A DNA stretch of 64,000 nt, taken from assembly GCA_964400725.1 (NCBI GenBank), contig CAYNVS010000012.1:1-64000 (forward strand). The letters run 5' to 3'. The notes beneath the pieces are model-generated. The model was not told the DNA's origin. It saw only the letters and a list, made by a program, of their open reading frames with translations, and did no database searches. Within the stretch, counting starts at the first letter, position 1. Every line of letters begins with the position of its first letter. A program made the translations under genes and the position numbers. Positions 51,966 to 59,824 of the stretch are shown piece after piece. This stretch comes from CAYNVS01 sp964400725. GTDB lineage: Bacteria > Myxococcota_A > SURF-8 > CAYNVS01.

Positions 51966-52544
51966 ATGAAAGACCCTAACGTAAAACCGCAGAACAGCGA
52001 GATGTCGGACGCGGACCTTGCCGCCGTAACGGCGTGGCGCGCCAAAAGGAAGATTCCGGTTTTCGAGGCGATGGAGGAAATCAACCTCGTTCCTTACCTC
52101 GACATCGTAACCAACCTCATTCTCTTCCTTATGATTAGCGTAATGTACATTCTGCCGCTTGGCGTCATCAGCATCGTTCCGCCAGTCAATAAAAACGACG
52201 GCGGAGCCGCGGCGCAACAGGATCAAAAGAAGGAAGAGAAAAATCTTCTGCTCATTCTCAGCGTTACCCGCGACGGGTTCATCTTTATCGGGAACCTTGA
52301 AATTACGGGCGAACGCGAAGTGCCTAAGAAGAACGGTCAGTACGATTTTGAGAAACTTGCGCAGGTTGCGGCCAACATAAAAACGCAGTATCCCGATAAC
52401 CGCACGGTTTTCCTTACGGCTGAACCCGACATCCGTTACGAAATGCTTATTAATGTAATGGACAACGTGCGCAATAAGGCGGACGGAAGCGCGGAGCTGT
52501 TCGACAACGTGCAGTTATCCACGGGCGTGTATCTGGACTATTAG
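51966..52544 (+). CDS. TolR/ExbD-type protein, set 1 first copy
   Basis: The 192-residue protein has a cytoplasmic N-terminus of about 35 residues, a single membrane helix (EEINLVPYLDIVTNLILFLM) containing the conserved Asp that relays protons, and a periplasmic domain with TRDGFIFIGNLEITGERE and RTVFLTAEPDIRYEMLINVMD. It partners with the TolQ-like channel 48 bases upstream. The periplasmic part is long for ExbD and has a Gln/Lys-rich linker after the membrane. Confidence 0.88.
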   Translation: MKDPNVKPQNSEMSDADLAAVTAWRAKRKIPVFEAMEEINLVPYLDIVTNLILFLMISVMYILPLGVISIVPPVNKNDGGAAAQQDQKKEEKNLLLILSVTRDGFIFIGNLEITGEREVPKKNGQYDFEKLAQVAANIKTQYPDNRTVFLTAEPDIRYEMLINVMDNVRNKADGSAELFDNVQLSTGVYLDY

Positions 52545-52559
52545 CCGCGGGAGATATAA

Positions 52560-53192
52560 ATGGCGGACTTAATAAAGAAACAAAAGCGCGCGGACTACCA
52601 AGACGGCCCCGACATGGTCGAGGCTATGCGATTGTTGCGCCGCAGACAACAGAAACTAAACAAGGCCAAGCGCGAAGCGGACGAAATCACCTACCTGAAC
52701 ATCGTCGCCATGATGGACATGATGACCATTCTTCTGGTCTTCCTCCTTCAAAGCGTCTCCTTTTCCGCCGCTACGGTAACTACGTCGAAAGACTTACAAC
52801 TTCCAAAATCTACGGCGAACGATCCGTTGAAGGAATCGGTTAAGGTGTTCATTTCAAAGGTGAACATAATCGTCGAGGACACTCCCGTCGCCGAAATTAA
52901 AGACGGCTTCATAGTTCCTCTCTTCGTGGATAAGGCGAATAAAAACCTTATTCCCAGTCTCAAAGAAGCTCTTGGCCGCGAGATTACCCGTTACGCGGAA
53001 CTGGCTAGCGCTCTTAAAACCTTGGATGCCGGCGCGGACTTGACCATTATGGCCGATACCGAGACTACCTTCGACACGATAATTAAAGTCTTTTCCACCG
53101 CTTCCCAATCAACATCCAGCGGAGAGGGAGGCAAGGAGAAATGCGGCTTTACCAAATACCGCCTTACGGTATTGAAGAAAAAACCGCAGTAA
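52560..53192 (+). CDS. TolR/ExbD-type protein, set 1 second copy
   Basis: The 210-residue protein has a basic cytoplasmic N-terminus of about 45 residues (LLRRRQQKLNKAKREADE), a membrane helix with the conserved Asp (NIVAMMDMMTILLVFLLQSV), and a periplasmic domain with DLQLPKST, KDGFIVPLFVDKANKNL and LTIMADTETTFDTIIKVF. It differs enough from the preceding copy to suggest a hetero-pair. It is the last gene before a strong terminator, so set 1 is Q-R-R with no TonB-like gene attached. Confidence 0.87.
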   Translation: MADLIKKQKRADYQDGPDMVEAMRLLRRRQQKLNKAKREADEITYLNIVAMMDMMTILLVFLLQSVSFSAATVTTSKDLQLPKSTANDPLKESVKVFISKVNIIVEDTPVAEIKDGFIVPLFVDKANKNLIPSLKEALGREITRYAELASALKTLDAGADLTIMADTETTFDTIIKVFSTASQSTSSGEGGKEKCGFTKYRLTVLKKKPQ

Positions 53193-53213
53193 CATTAGTA
53201 TCATTTTAAGAAG

Positions 53214-53240
53214 AGCCGCCTTGAAGGCGGCTTTTTTTTA
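53214..53240 (+). terminator. Strong terminator after the first TolQ-R-R set
   Basis: AGCCGCCT (53214-53221) pairs with AGGCGGCT (53225-53232) around a 3-base loop and runs into eight T. Confidence 0.92.
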
Positions 53241-53259
53241 TTTATTCGACAAAGAAGTA

Positions 53260-53287
53260 TTGAAATATTTTTTTTATCTGATATAAA
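53260..53287 (+). promoter_or_regulatory. Promoter for nadA
   Basis: TTGAAA at 53260-53265 and TATAAA at 53282-53287 are separated by 16 T-rich bases, about 35 bases before the nadA start. Confidence 0.65.
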
Positions 53288-53322
53288 TAACGAGTCGCTT
53301 TTTTGAAAGAGCAGTACAACTA

Positions 53323-54399
53323 ATGAACATTCAAAGTTTGCAAGAATTTCAAGCGCTTCCGGCTCCGGAATTAACCGGCTACATTCAGCGGCGCAAAAAG
53401 GAGCTGGGCTCCTCGCTTCTCATTTTGACTCATCATTATCAGCGCCCCGAAATTGTAGCCTTGGGCGATTTCGTAGGAGATTCGTTTAAACTGGCGCAGA
53501 CGGCCGCGTCCGTAAAAGGGGTTAAAAACGTAGTTTTCTGCGGCGTAAACTTTATGGCTGAAGCGGTTTCTACGCTGGTAAACAACGACGTCGTAGTTCA
53601 GCTGTCAAGCCCCACTTCCGGCTGCCCCATGGCCGACATGGCCGAAGAGCAGGACGTTTTGGACGCGGTGAACGCGATACGCGACGTGGGACACGACGTA
53701 GTCATTCCAGTCGTTTATATGAATTCCACGTCCGAGATTAAAGCGATAGCCGGCGGAATGGGCGGATGCGTCTGCACTTCCTCCAACGCCGACAAGGCGG
53801 TTGCGTGGGCTTTGGCGCAGCGCGCAAAGGTTCTATTCCTGCCGGACGAATACCTCGGCGTCAATACCTGCCGCAAATTGGGGCTGCCCGAAAAAGATTA
53901 CTGCGTTTACGAGCGCGGCAAGGAAAAAGGTTCGCTGTCGAACAATCAAATTAAGGCGGCTAAAGTTTTAATTTGGAACGGTTTCTGCCACGTTCATAAA
54001 GGGTTTAAACCGGAGCACATAATCGCCGCCCGCGCAATGTCGGCAAACGCCAAGGTTGCGGTTCATCCGGAATGCTCGCCGGAAGTGGTTCAAATGGCGG
54101 ACGCGGTCGGCAGCACCGAATTTTTAGTAAAATACGTCGAATCTCAACCCGAAGGTTCGACTGTATTCGTAGGAACCGAAAATAATCTTGTGCGCAGGCT
54201 TGCGGCCTCGCACGCCGGCAAAAGAATTCTGCCTCTTTCTAACGAGGCTGTCTGCTTCAATATGGCGAAGAACACGCCCGCTCATTTGGCGTGCTCGTTA
54301 AAGGACGAAAATTTGGGTATTTGGGGAAAAGTATCCGTTCCTTTGGAGTCAAAGCTATTCGCGGCGGTCGCGCTTAATAGAATGCTTTCTTTGGAGTAA
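53323..54399 (+). CDS. nadA: Quinolinate synthase
   Basis: NadA condenses iminoaspartate with dihydroxyacetone phosphate to quinolinate, using a [4Fe-4S] cluster, in NAD synthesis. The 358-residue protein has LLILTHHYQRPEI, GDSFKLAQTA, NVVFCGVNFMAEAV (first cluster Cys), SPTSGCPMADM, WNGFCHVHKGF (second), and VHPECSPEV with the GSTEFLV block near the C-terminus. No nadB or nadC lies in the window. The ribosome binding site before ATG 53323 is weak (GAAAGAG). Confidence 0.95.
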   Translation: MNIQSLQEFQALPAPELTGYIQRRKKELGSSLLILTHHYQRPEIVALGDFVGDSFKLAQTAASVKGVKNVVFCGVNFMAEAVSTLVNNDVVVQLSSPTSGCPMADMAEEQDVLDAVNAIRDVGHDVVIPVVYMNSTSEIKAIAGGMGGCVCTSSNADKAVAWALAQRAKVLFLPDEYLGVNTCRKLGLPEKDYCVYERGKEKGSLSNNQIKAAKVLIWNGFCHVHKGFKPEHIIAARAMSANAKVAVHPECSPEVVQMADAVGSTEFLVKYVESQPEGSTVFVGTENNLVRRLAASHAGKRILPLSNEAVCFNMAKNTPAHLACSLKDENLGIWGKVSVPLESKLFAAVALNRMLSLE

Positions 54400-54429
54400 T
54401 TTTAACGCATTATCGAAAGCGCTGCAAAG

Positions 54430-55311
54430 ATGAATTCAACCATATGCCCAAAGTGCGGTAAATCCGTGCCATGGAAGAAATTCTGCGGGTTATGCGGGGC
54501 AGTCCTACCAGAAGAACCAAAACCCTTTCTAGCCGAGCCGTCGGTGCCTCCTCCGAAGGAGGATTTGTCCGGCGATCTCCTTTCGGAGCTTGAGGAAGTT
54601 GTGAAATTCAATCCCGGCTCCGTTGAAATAACGCGCAACGGGGACGTACCGCCTAGAGAGCCCCGCGCTATGGGGACTATAACGGCAAAGGCGGTTAAAC
54701 CCGAAGGATCGGGAAAACTGCCGCCTAATCCGAATGCGACGGCTTCAAGGCTGTCTGCGGTTTCCTCTCAACCCATCAAAATAAGAGACGACTATAATCC
54801 TTCCGAGTCGATATTCGACAAAGTGCAGGTTGCGGCCACCAAAGAAAAGATTGCGGAAGAAGAGCCCATGCTTCACAAAAAAAGAACGCTCGTTCTTATC
54901 GTTATAGCTATTTCTTCGGCCATTCTTCTGGCCTCGTATATGATGATTTTTTCCTACAAGAAAAAAAACATCGTCGAAAACGTGGAAATCGGATTAATGG
55001 CCCCCAACCGGAACAACGTCGAAGTAACGAGCAAACTGCTTGAAAAAAACGGCTGTAAAATTAAAAAACTCGACATCGGCGCTTCTCCCGTAAACGGCGA
55101 GGAAATAGCGGAATACGAAAAGAAGAAGGGAAGCAAGGTCGAGGATGCGACGCATAAAATATGGCTCTCGGCAAAATGTTCCGCTTTGTGGGCTCCTTTC
55201 GGGTTCGCCGTCGAAGCCGAAAAGCTGGATAACCTTTCGGATGACCGCAAAGGCAAAAACTTTGTTTACGATCCGACAATCGGCGAATTGATAGAAAAGC
55301 CGCGCAAGTAA
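54430..55311 (+). CDS. Zinc-ribbon single-pass membrane protein
   Basis: The 293-residue protein begins with a zinc ribbon (CPKCGKS at residues 6-12 and CGLCG at about 20-24), followed by a Pro/Glu-rich cytoplasmic linker to about 145, a membrane helix (LVLIVIAISSAILLASYMMIF) and a periplasmic domain of about 110 residues with NNVEVTSKLLEKNGCKIKKL and AEYEKKKGSKVEDATHKIW. The layout of ribbon, linker, helix and outer domain resembles the AgmX-type protein at 16972-19560 but lacks its TonB-like end. Function is unknown; it follows nadA by 30 bases. Confidence 0.75.
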   Translation: MNSTICPKCGKSVPWKKFCGLCGAVLPEEPKPFLAEPSVPPPKEDLSGDLLSELEEVVKFNPGSVEITRNGDVPPREPRAMGTITAKAVKPEGSGKLPPNPNATASRLSAVSSQPIKIRDDYNPSESIFDKVQVAATKEKIAEEEPMLHKKRTLVLIVIAISSAILLASYMMIFSYKKKNIVENVEIGLMAPNRNNVEVTSKLLEKNGCKIKKLDIGASPVNGEEIAEYEKKKGSKVEDATHKIWLSAKCSALWAPFGFAVEAEKLDNLSDDRKGKNFVYDPTIGELIEKPRK

Positions 55312-55335
55312 CTTAATAATTGCATTTTAAGAGGA

Positions 55336-55480
55336 GGGGCCGCGCCCCGACCGCGTGTCTTAACGGCCGGAGCGCGGATCGTGAAGTGCGACCGGACAGC
55401 TTATCCGCAGTAAGGTTTGTAAGGCAGGTTGCGGGGCTTAACGTCCGATCTGGATGATATAGGACAGGTTCGGTTGGTTT
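55336..55480 (+). ncRNA. Candidate structured RNA segment (low confidence)
   Basis: This GC-rich island in an AT-rich gap contains nested complementary blocks: GGGGC/GCCCC, CCGCG/CGCGG, GCGACC with GGTTGC enclosing CTTA/TAAG, and GTCC/GGAC. It matches none of the common RNAs I checked by eye (tmRNA, RNase P RNA, SRP RNA, 6S). No promoter or T-run terminator is evident. The strand is uncertain. Confidence 0.3.
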
Positions 55481-55702
55481 TGAAAGAACTTGCCATTTGC
55501 ATTAATACTAACAAACATAAAGTAGGTTTTATTCCCGAAATGGCAACAGTAACTCGACTTTTTATAATTAAAAATAATTAATATAAAATGTTTATTCGAT
55601 AAGAGACGCTAATTGGCGGTATAAGCAAATGGCATTTGAGAGTTTTCTTACATGTAAAGTCGTAATTGTCGTTTTGGAGCTAAATTTTAAATATAAAAAA
55701 AA

Positions 55703-55727
55703 GCTCTCCTTACGGAGAGCCTTTTTT
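55703..55727. terminator. Bidirectional terminator
   Basis: GCTCTCC (55703-55709) and GGAGAGC (55714-55720) form a stem with a 4-base loop, with T-runs on both strands. It serves the HEAT-repeat gene on the minus strand and anything read from the plus strand. Confidence 0.88.
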
Positions 55728-55742
55728 GGGGGCTGCACGGCA

Positions 55743-57443
55743 TTATTTGCCGGCTTTTTCCATTTTTTCTTCGTCTATAACGCGGTCTTCGGTGATGTTG
55801 AATTGGCGCTTTTTAACCGCTAAAACGTAACCGAGCTCTTCAAACGGCTTCTGGAACATGAAACCAAGATTGGCTTCTTTTTTAGCCGTCATCAGTTTGA
55901 AATAAAGGTCTTTCGTGCACAGCCGGTTAGATGCGAAAACGGCGGCGTTTAGAACGTAGAGGTTTGGATACTGGAAGGCCTTAACTATTGCGTCGCCTAC
56001 TTTGACGTCGCCAAGGTGTCCTATGGCCATAAGGGACTTTTCGACTTTCGCCCAGTGGGTTCCGTCGTCGTTGGGGGGCGGCAGCGAAATTTCTTTCGCG
56101 TAGCAGGCGGCGTCGCTCTTGCAGCGCTTGGAAATTTCATAGCGGCGCTGGAAAGATTTAAGTAGGTCGGGGGTGGACATTTCAAGGCCGAAGATTTGCG
56201 TTTTAACTTTGCCTTTTGCTACGGCCTGATCGAAGCGGTCGGCAAACTTGGCGTTGAGGTCGAGCTGGGTCAGAGCATTGGCAGCTGCGACCGGAATTTG
56301 CGAAAGGGTCAGAGGCTTGTTGTCCGGACCTTTGATTGTAGTGTCGCCGGCCTCGAAGATTTTAATCAGCTCTTCGAGCCTTCCTTCGGGGATACCGATT
56401 TGAATAAGAGCGTTAGCAATGTGTTCTTTTATGGAAATCTGCTCGGTATTCATCGGTTTGGAAATGAAGATTTTAAGCAGAGGCTCGACCGCGGTCTGAT
56501 CGCCCAAACGCCCGATGGCCTGTACCATCTTGGCCATGACTTCAATGGCGTAATCGGAGTTCGGTTTAATCGCCTTGTCGAATTCTCCGAGAAGGAAATC
56601 GACGAAGCATTTGTCTCTCGATTGTCCCATGACTTCGACGGCCTTAATTTGCACCCACGGGTCTTCAAGGCCGATTTCGCTGGCGATGCCGAGAACTTTG
56701 CCGTCAACCTTTTTGAAAACTTTTTCGTTTTGGAGCGTAAAGAGTTTCTTCATCGCGTTGCACATCGGTTCGCCGCCGATGCGGATAATCGCGAGTTCCG
56801 CGTCGCGGAAAAGCGTATAGCCTTCTTTATCGACGAACAAAGCCCACGCCAAATCGTCGATGGTTTCTGCCGCGCGAAGTTTTCCGAGGCTTATTACCGC
56901 ATAATGGCGTATAATCATTGGAAGTTTAACGTTTTTCATAACGTCAAGCAGGGTAGGAACGCTCTTGGGGTCGTTTATTAAACCGAGAGCCTGAACCGCG
57001 CCGGCCTTGGAAAGGTTGCCGGTCAGTTTGTTTGTAGCTACGTCCGCGAGCGTAGGAATTGCGTTTTTATCGCCGATTAAACCGAGCGCCTGACAGATGT
57101 CGTTTGTAAGTCTGTCGAAGTCCGGGCTGTCTTTATCTTTAATTTTATTAACTATTTCAATCAATTTAGGAACGGCGACCGGATCGCCGAGCATGCCGAT
57201 TACTTTTACGGCGTTTCTCGCGGCGGCTTTGTCGGTTTCAACGATTTCAATGAGCTTGGGAATAGCGGCCTGCGCCAGTTTCTTGTTTTTGGCGTTATTC
57301 TGGATGTAGCGCATGGCGGCGTCTCTTGTTTTGAGCTCGCCGAGCTCGTCCGCCCAATCCTGTTCGGTCTTTTCGAGCGTGCAGCCGACGGCGGCCAGCA
57401 TAACCGCCAGAACTAAGCCGTAACCAAGTTTTCTCAAATTCAT
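55743..57443 (-). CDS. HEAT-repeat lipoprotein
   Basis: The start at 57443 is preferred because AAGAGG precedes it; an upstream ATG at 57461 is possible. The 566-residue protein has a lipoprotein signal ending in AAVGC and then consists of HEAT-like helical repeats of about 35-40 residues: AAIPKLIEIVETD, DPVAVPKLIEIVNK, NAIPTLADVATN, DPKSVPTLLDVMKN, and so on to LGDVKVGDAIVKAF. Such solenoids bind other proteins or phycobilin-like partners; here it is envelope-anchored. It lies beside the TolQ-R-R set 2 but is divergent from it, with an RNA candidate between them. Confidence 0.85.
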   Translation of the reverse strand: MNLRKLGYGLVLAVMLAAVGCTLEKTEQDWADELGELKTRDAAMRYIQNNAKNKKLAQAAIPKLIEIVETDKAAARNAVKVIGMLGDPVAVPKLIEIVNKIKDKDSPDFDRLTNDICQALGLIGDKNAIPTLADVATNKLTGNLSKAGAVQALGLINDPKSVPTLLDVMKNVKLPMIIRHYAVISLGKLRAAETIDDLAWALFVDKEGYTLFRDAELAIIRIGGEPMCNAMKKLFTLQNEKVFKKVDGKVLGIASEIGLEDPWVQIKAVEVMGQSRDKCFVDFLLGEFDKAIKPNSDYAIEVMAKMVQAIGRLGDQTAVEPLLKIFISKPMNTEQISIKEHIANALIQIGIPEGRLEELIKIFEAGDTTIKGPDNKPLTLSQIPVAAANALTQLDLNAKFADRFDQAVAKGKVKTQIFGLEMSTPDLLKSFQRRYEISKRCKSDAACYAKEISLPPPNDDGTHWAKVEKSLMAIGHLGDVKVGDAIVKAFQYPNLYVLNAAVFASNRLCTKDLYFKLMTAKKEANLGFMFQKPFEELGYVLAVKKRQFNITEDRVIDEEKMEKAGK

Positions 57444-57705
57444 ATTCAACCTCTTTTTCAAGCGTTACTTGGATATTTAAAGAATACCAAACTTACGTAT
57501 TTTATCTACTACACAAAAAAAGTCTCTTTTGCAAGATTTTTTTACATTATATATAGAAATAAAAAAAACAGCGCGCGGAAAGGTTTTTTTCAGAGGGAAA
57601 ACGTCCGCGAGGAGCGTCGCGAAAACGCCTCCAATGTCCCGCGGGGCTTCAGTAAACATTCGAACGAGGTTAGCGCGCGTTTGAAAAAACAATTGTTATT
57701 ACGGA

Positions 57706-57734
57706 TTGAAAAAATCCGCGAAAAGAGCTATTAT
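57706..57734 (+). promoter_or_regulatory. Promoter of the RNA candidate
   Basis: TTGAAA at 57706-57711 and TATTAT at 57729-57734 with an exact 17-base spacer. Transcription would start near 57741. Confidence 0.65.
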
Positions 57735-57741
57735 ACTATCG

Positions 57742-57913
57742 TATAAGAAGAACGGCGTTATAAGGTTTGGAAACCGTTTGACCCGTCCGGCGCAAAGGAA
57801 GAATTTGCCGGCGCGCCCGGCCGGAAAATCGTATAAACGCTGACCATGGCCGTATTCAAGCTCTTTAAACCCATCTCAAACGTCTAATAACGCATTGCGT
57901 TAATTCTCTTTTT
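57742..57913 (+). ncRNA. Candidate structured small RNA
   Basis: The segment follows a good promoter and has no reading frame. Its ends pair: GCGTTAT (57755-57761) with ATAACGC (57887-57893). Inside, CGTTTGA (57775-57781) pairs with TCAAACG (57876-57882). Within that, GCAAA/TTTGC (57792-57796 with 57804-57808) and CGGCC/GGCCG (57818-57822 with 57848-57852) form two arms. A final AACGC-ATT-GCGTT hairpin (57889-57901) running into TCTCTTTTT could end the transcript. The closed, branched shape recalls 6S-like or riboswitch RNAs, but I recognise no known family. Confidence 0.45.
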
Positions 57914-58104
57914 GGGAAGAAAAACGTCATATTTTTTGTTGAAAAATACTGATTGCTAGAAGTTTTTTTTATAAAAAATTGGACGCGAAAAAAGTCGGCA
58001 TGTTTTTCGCGTGTGAATATTAGTTAATCAAATCAACAAGTTGTTAAACGCGGCGATTGCAAGAAAAAAAACGGAAAAGGATGGAAATTTAATTTTTTTA
58101 TTTC

Positions 58105-58133
58105 TTGACAAACGTTTCGCGATATTTTAAAAA
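58105..58133 (+). promoter_or_regulatory. Promoter for the second TolQ-R-R set
   Basis: TTGACA at 58105-58110 is followed after 17 bases by TAAAAA at 58128-58133, about 95 bases before the tolQ-like start. The -10 is weak. Confidence 0.5.
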
Positions 58134-58225
58134 ATATCCGATGTGTTTTCTTTGAAAAGAAGTGTAGTTGATGTTCTTAAGAAGCAAATCTTTTGAATTA
58201 CCTGAACGCTAAGGAGGGCAAAAAA

Positions 58226-58906
58226 ATGGTCGACAAATTAATGACGTTACTCAACGTAGGAGAAGAGTGGGTACTTTACCTGCTGTTCGCAGTCAGCATC
58301 GTCTGCGTCGCGCTTATCATCGAACGCGCCGTGGTTTTGCACAAAGCCAAGGGAAACCTTGAACAGCTTAAAGACAAGCTGCTCGGATTCCTCAGCAGCG
58401 GCAATATGGACGGAGCGAAGAAATATTTCTCCTCGGAAGGTTCCGGCCCCGCGGCCATGGCCAGCGCCGCCTTTGCGGCTCTCGACCGCTCCCCTGAAGC
58501 GCTTCAGGAAAGCATTGAAGCCGAAGTTACCGTTCAGCGTATGAAGCTCGAACGCGGACTCGACTTCCTCGGCTCCGTCGGCTCCAACGCCCCGTTCGTC
58601 GGTCTGTTTGGAACCGTTCTCGGTATTATTCAAGCCTTCCAGGCTTTGGCTCACGCCACTAACGCCGAACCGACGAAAATCATGGCCGGTATCGCCAGCG
58701 CGCTAGTCGCCACGGCGGTCGGTCTGGGCGTCGCCATTCCGGCGCTTGTCGCTTACAACTACTACAAGGGCATCGTCCGCGACATCATGCGCGCCGGCGA
58801 AATTCTTTGCAAGCCGCTTATGTCCTACAGCCTCGATAAAGAACTCGGTCGTCCGGTCGGTTTAGAAGGCAAGAAAGACAACAAGAAAGCGGAGTCGGAG
58901 GGCTAA
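58226..58906 (+). CDS. TolQ/ExbB/MotA-type proton channel, set 2
   Basis: AAGGAGG decides the ATG at 58226. The 226-residue membrane protein has three helices (about 13-35, 115-140 and 155-180), a short cytoplasmic loop, and the channel text FLGSVGSNAPFVGLFGTVLGII followed by GIASALVATAVGLGVAIPALVAYN, closer to classical ExbB/TolQ than the set 1 copy. It leads an operon with two TolR-like genes, a TonB-like gene and a barrel gene. Confidence 0.93.
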   Translation: MVDKLMTLLNVGEEWVLYLLFAVSIVCVALIIERAVVLHKAKGNLEQLKDKLLGFLSSGNMDGAKKYFSSEGSGPAAMASAAFAALDRSPEALQESIEAEVTVQRMKLERGLDFLGSVGSNAPFVGLFGTVLGIIQAFQALAHATNAEPTKIMAGIASALVATAVGLGVAIPALVAYNYYKGIVRDIMRAGEILCKPLMSYSLDKELGRPVGLEGKKDNKKAESEG

Positions 58907-58907
58907 C

Positions 58908-59339
58908 ATGGCGGGAGCGGCGTTAAGCGAAGGCGATGACATCATTGCGGCGATAAACATTACGCCGATGGTTGACATCATCCTCGTTCTGCTCATCGTA
59001 TTCATGGTAACAACTACGTTGGTGCAGAACCCCGTGGTTCCTATCAAGCTGCCGAGATCGGAAAGCGCGATACCTAGAGACACTACGCAAAAAACGCTCA
59101 ACATAATGATTACCAAAGATCAGAAACTCTACATTGACGGCTACGAGAATACTAAGGATACCGTAAAGGAAACTCTTGACAACGCTGTCAAGGAAAATCC
59201 CGACACCTTCGTAATTCTCGGCGCCGACCAGGACTTGGAATACAAGTACGTCATGGAAATGCTGGAGTTGACGAGAGTATTGGGCGTAAAGAATCTGTCT
59301 CTTAACGTTCAGTCGGCAAAAACCGGTCAAGGACAATAG
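58908..59339 (+). CDS. TolR/ExbD-type protein, set 2 first copy
   Basis: The 143-residue protein is a compact ExbD: DDIIAAINITPMVDIILVLL carries the membrane Asp, followed by VVPIKLPRSE and a periplasmic domain ending VKNLSLNVQSAKTG. It starts 1 base after the tolQ stop. Its downstream neighbour is a close paralogue, so the genes arose by a local duplication. Confidence 0.93.
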   Translation: MAGAALSEGDDIIAAINITPMVDIILVLLIVFMVTTTLVQNPVVPIKLPRSESAIPRDTTQKTLNIMITKDQKLYIDGYENTKDTVKETLDNAVKENPDTFVILGADQDLEYKYVMEMLELTRVLGVKNLSLNVQSAKTGQGQ

Positions 59340-59375
59340 CCCCGCGCAAGCGGAACTATTAATTCGGAGGTTAAT

Positions 59376-59813
59376 ATGGCAGGAGCAGCATTAGGAGACG
59401 GAGACGAAATCATTGCGGCAATCAATATTACCCCAATGGTTGACATCATTCTCGTCTTGCTCATCGTATTCATGGTTACTACCACTTTGATGCAGAACCC
59501 TGTGGTTCCGATCAAACTTCCGCGCGCGGAAAGCAATCGGCCGCAGAACCAGGAAAATCCGCCAAAGACCCTGAACGTCATGGTTTCTAAAGATCATAAA
59601 ATAATGATTGACGGTTTGGAATACACTGTTGACCAGACAAGGGATCTTTTCAAAAAAGAGATAGAAGCGGACGACCGTTTGGTGGTCGTGCTTGGCGGCG
59701 AACTGGATGTCGAGTATAAATACGTAATGGAAATACTCGACATGACTCGAATCGTGGGAGTAAAAAATCTCTCGCTCAACGTTCAGTTGGCAAGAACCGG
59801 TCAGGCTGAGTAG
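59376..59813 (+). CDS. TolR/ExbD-type protein, set 2 second copy
   Basis: The 145-residue protein nearly repeats the previous one: MAGAALGDGDEIIAAINITP, MVDIILVLLIVFMVTTTLMQ, NPVVPIKLPRAE, and a C-terminal VKNLSLNVQLARTGQ. The periplasmic middle differs (RPQNQENPPKTLNVMVSKD). Duplicated ExbD genes next to one ExbB usually form hetero-assemblies. A GGAGG ribosome binding site precedes it. Confidence 0.93.
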   Translation: MAGAALGDGDEIIAAINITPMVDIILVLLIVFMVTTTLMQNPVVPIKLPRAESNRPQNQENPPKTLNVMVSKDHKIMIDGLEYTVDQTRDLFKKEIEADDRLVVVLGGELDVEYKYVMEILDMTRIVGVKNLSLNVQLARTGQAE

Positions 59814-59824
59814 GAGCTTTTAAA

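Larger units (their letters stand above)
55312..55742. other. Intergenic region
   Basis: A 431-base gap without a convincing gene. A GC-rich, fold-prone segment occupies 55336-55480 and a bidirectional terminator 55703-55727. The AT-rich rest (55490-55690) shows nothing. Confidence 0.6.
57444..58225. other. Long intergenic region
   Basis: A 780-base AT-rich gap separates the divergent HEAT-repeat and TolQ genes. It holds a promoter and a likely RNA gene (57706-57913) and a second promoter for tolQ (58105-58133). The part 57480-57700 shows no clear element. Confidence 0.65.

Noticed and set aside
55336..55480. 6S, tmRNA, SRP or RNase P RNA in the gap after the zinc-ribbon gene
   Set aside because: Compared by eye with the conserved cores of these RNAs (tmRNA T-arm and tag, RNase P P4, SRP GGAAG core) and no match was found.
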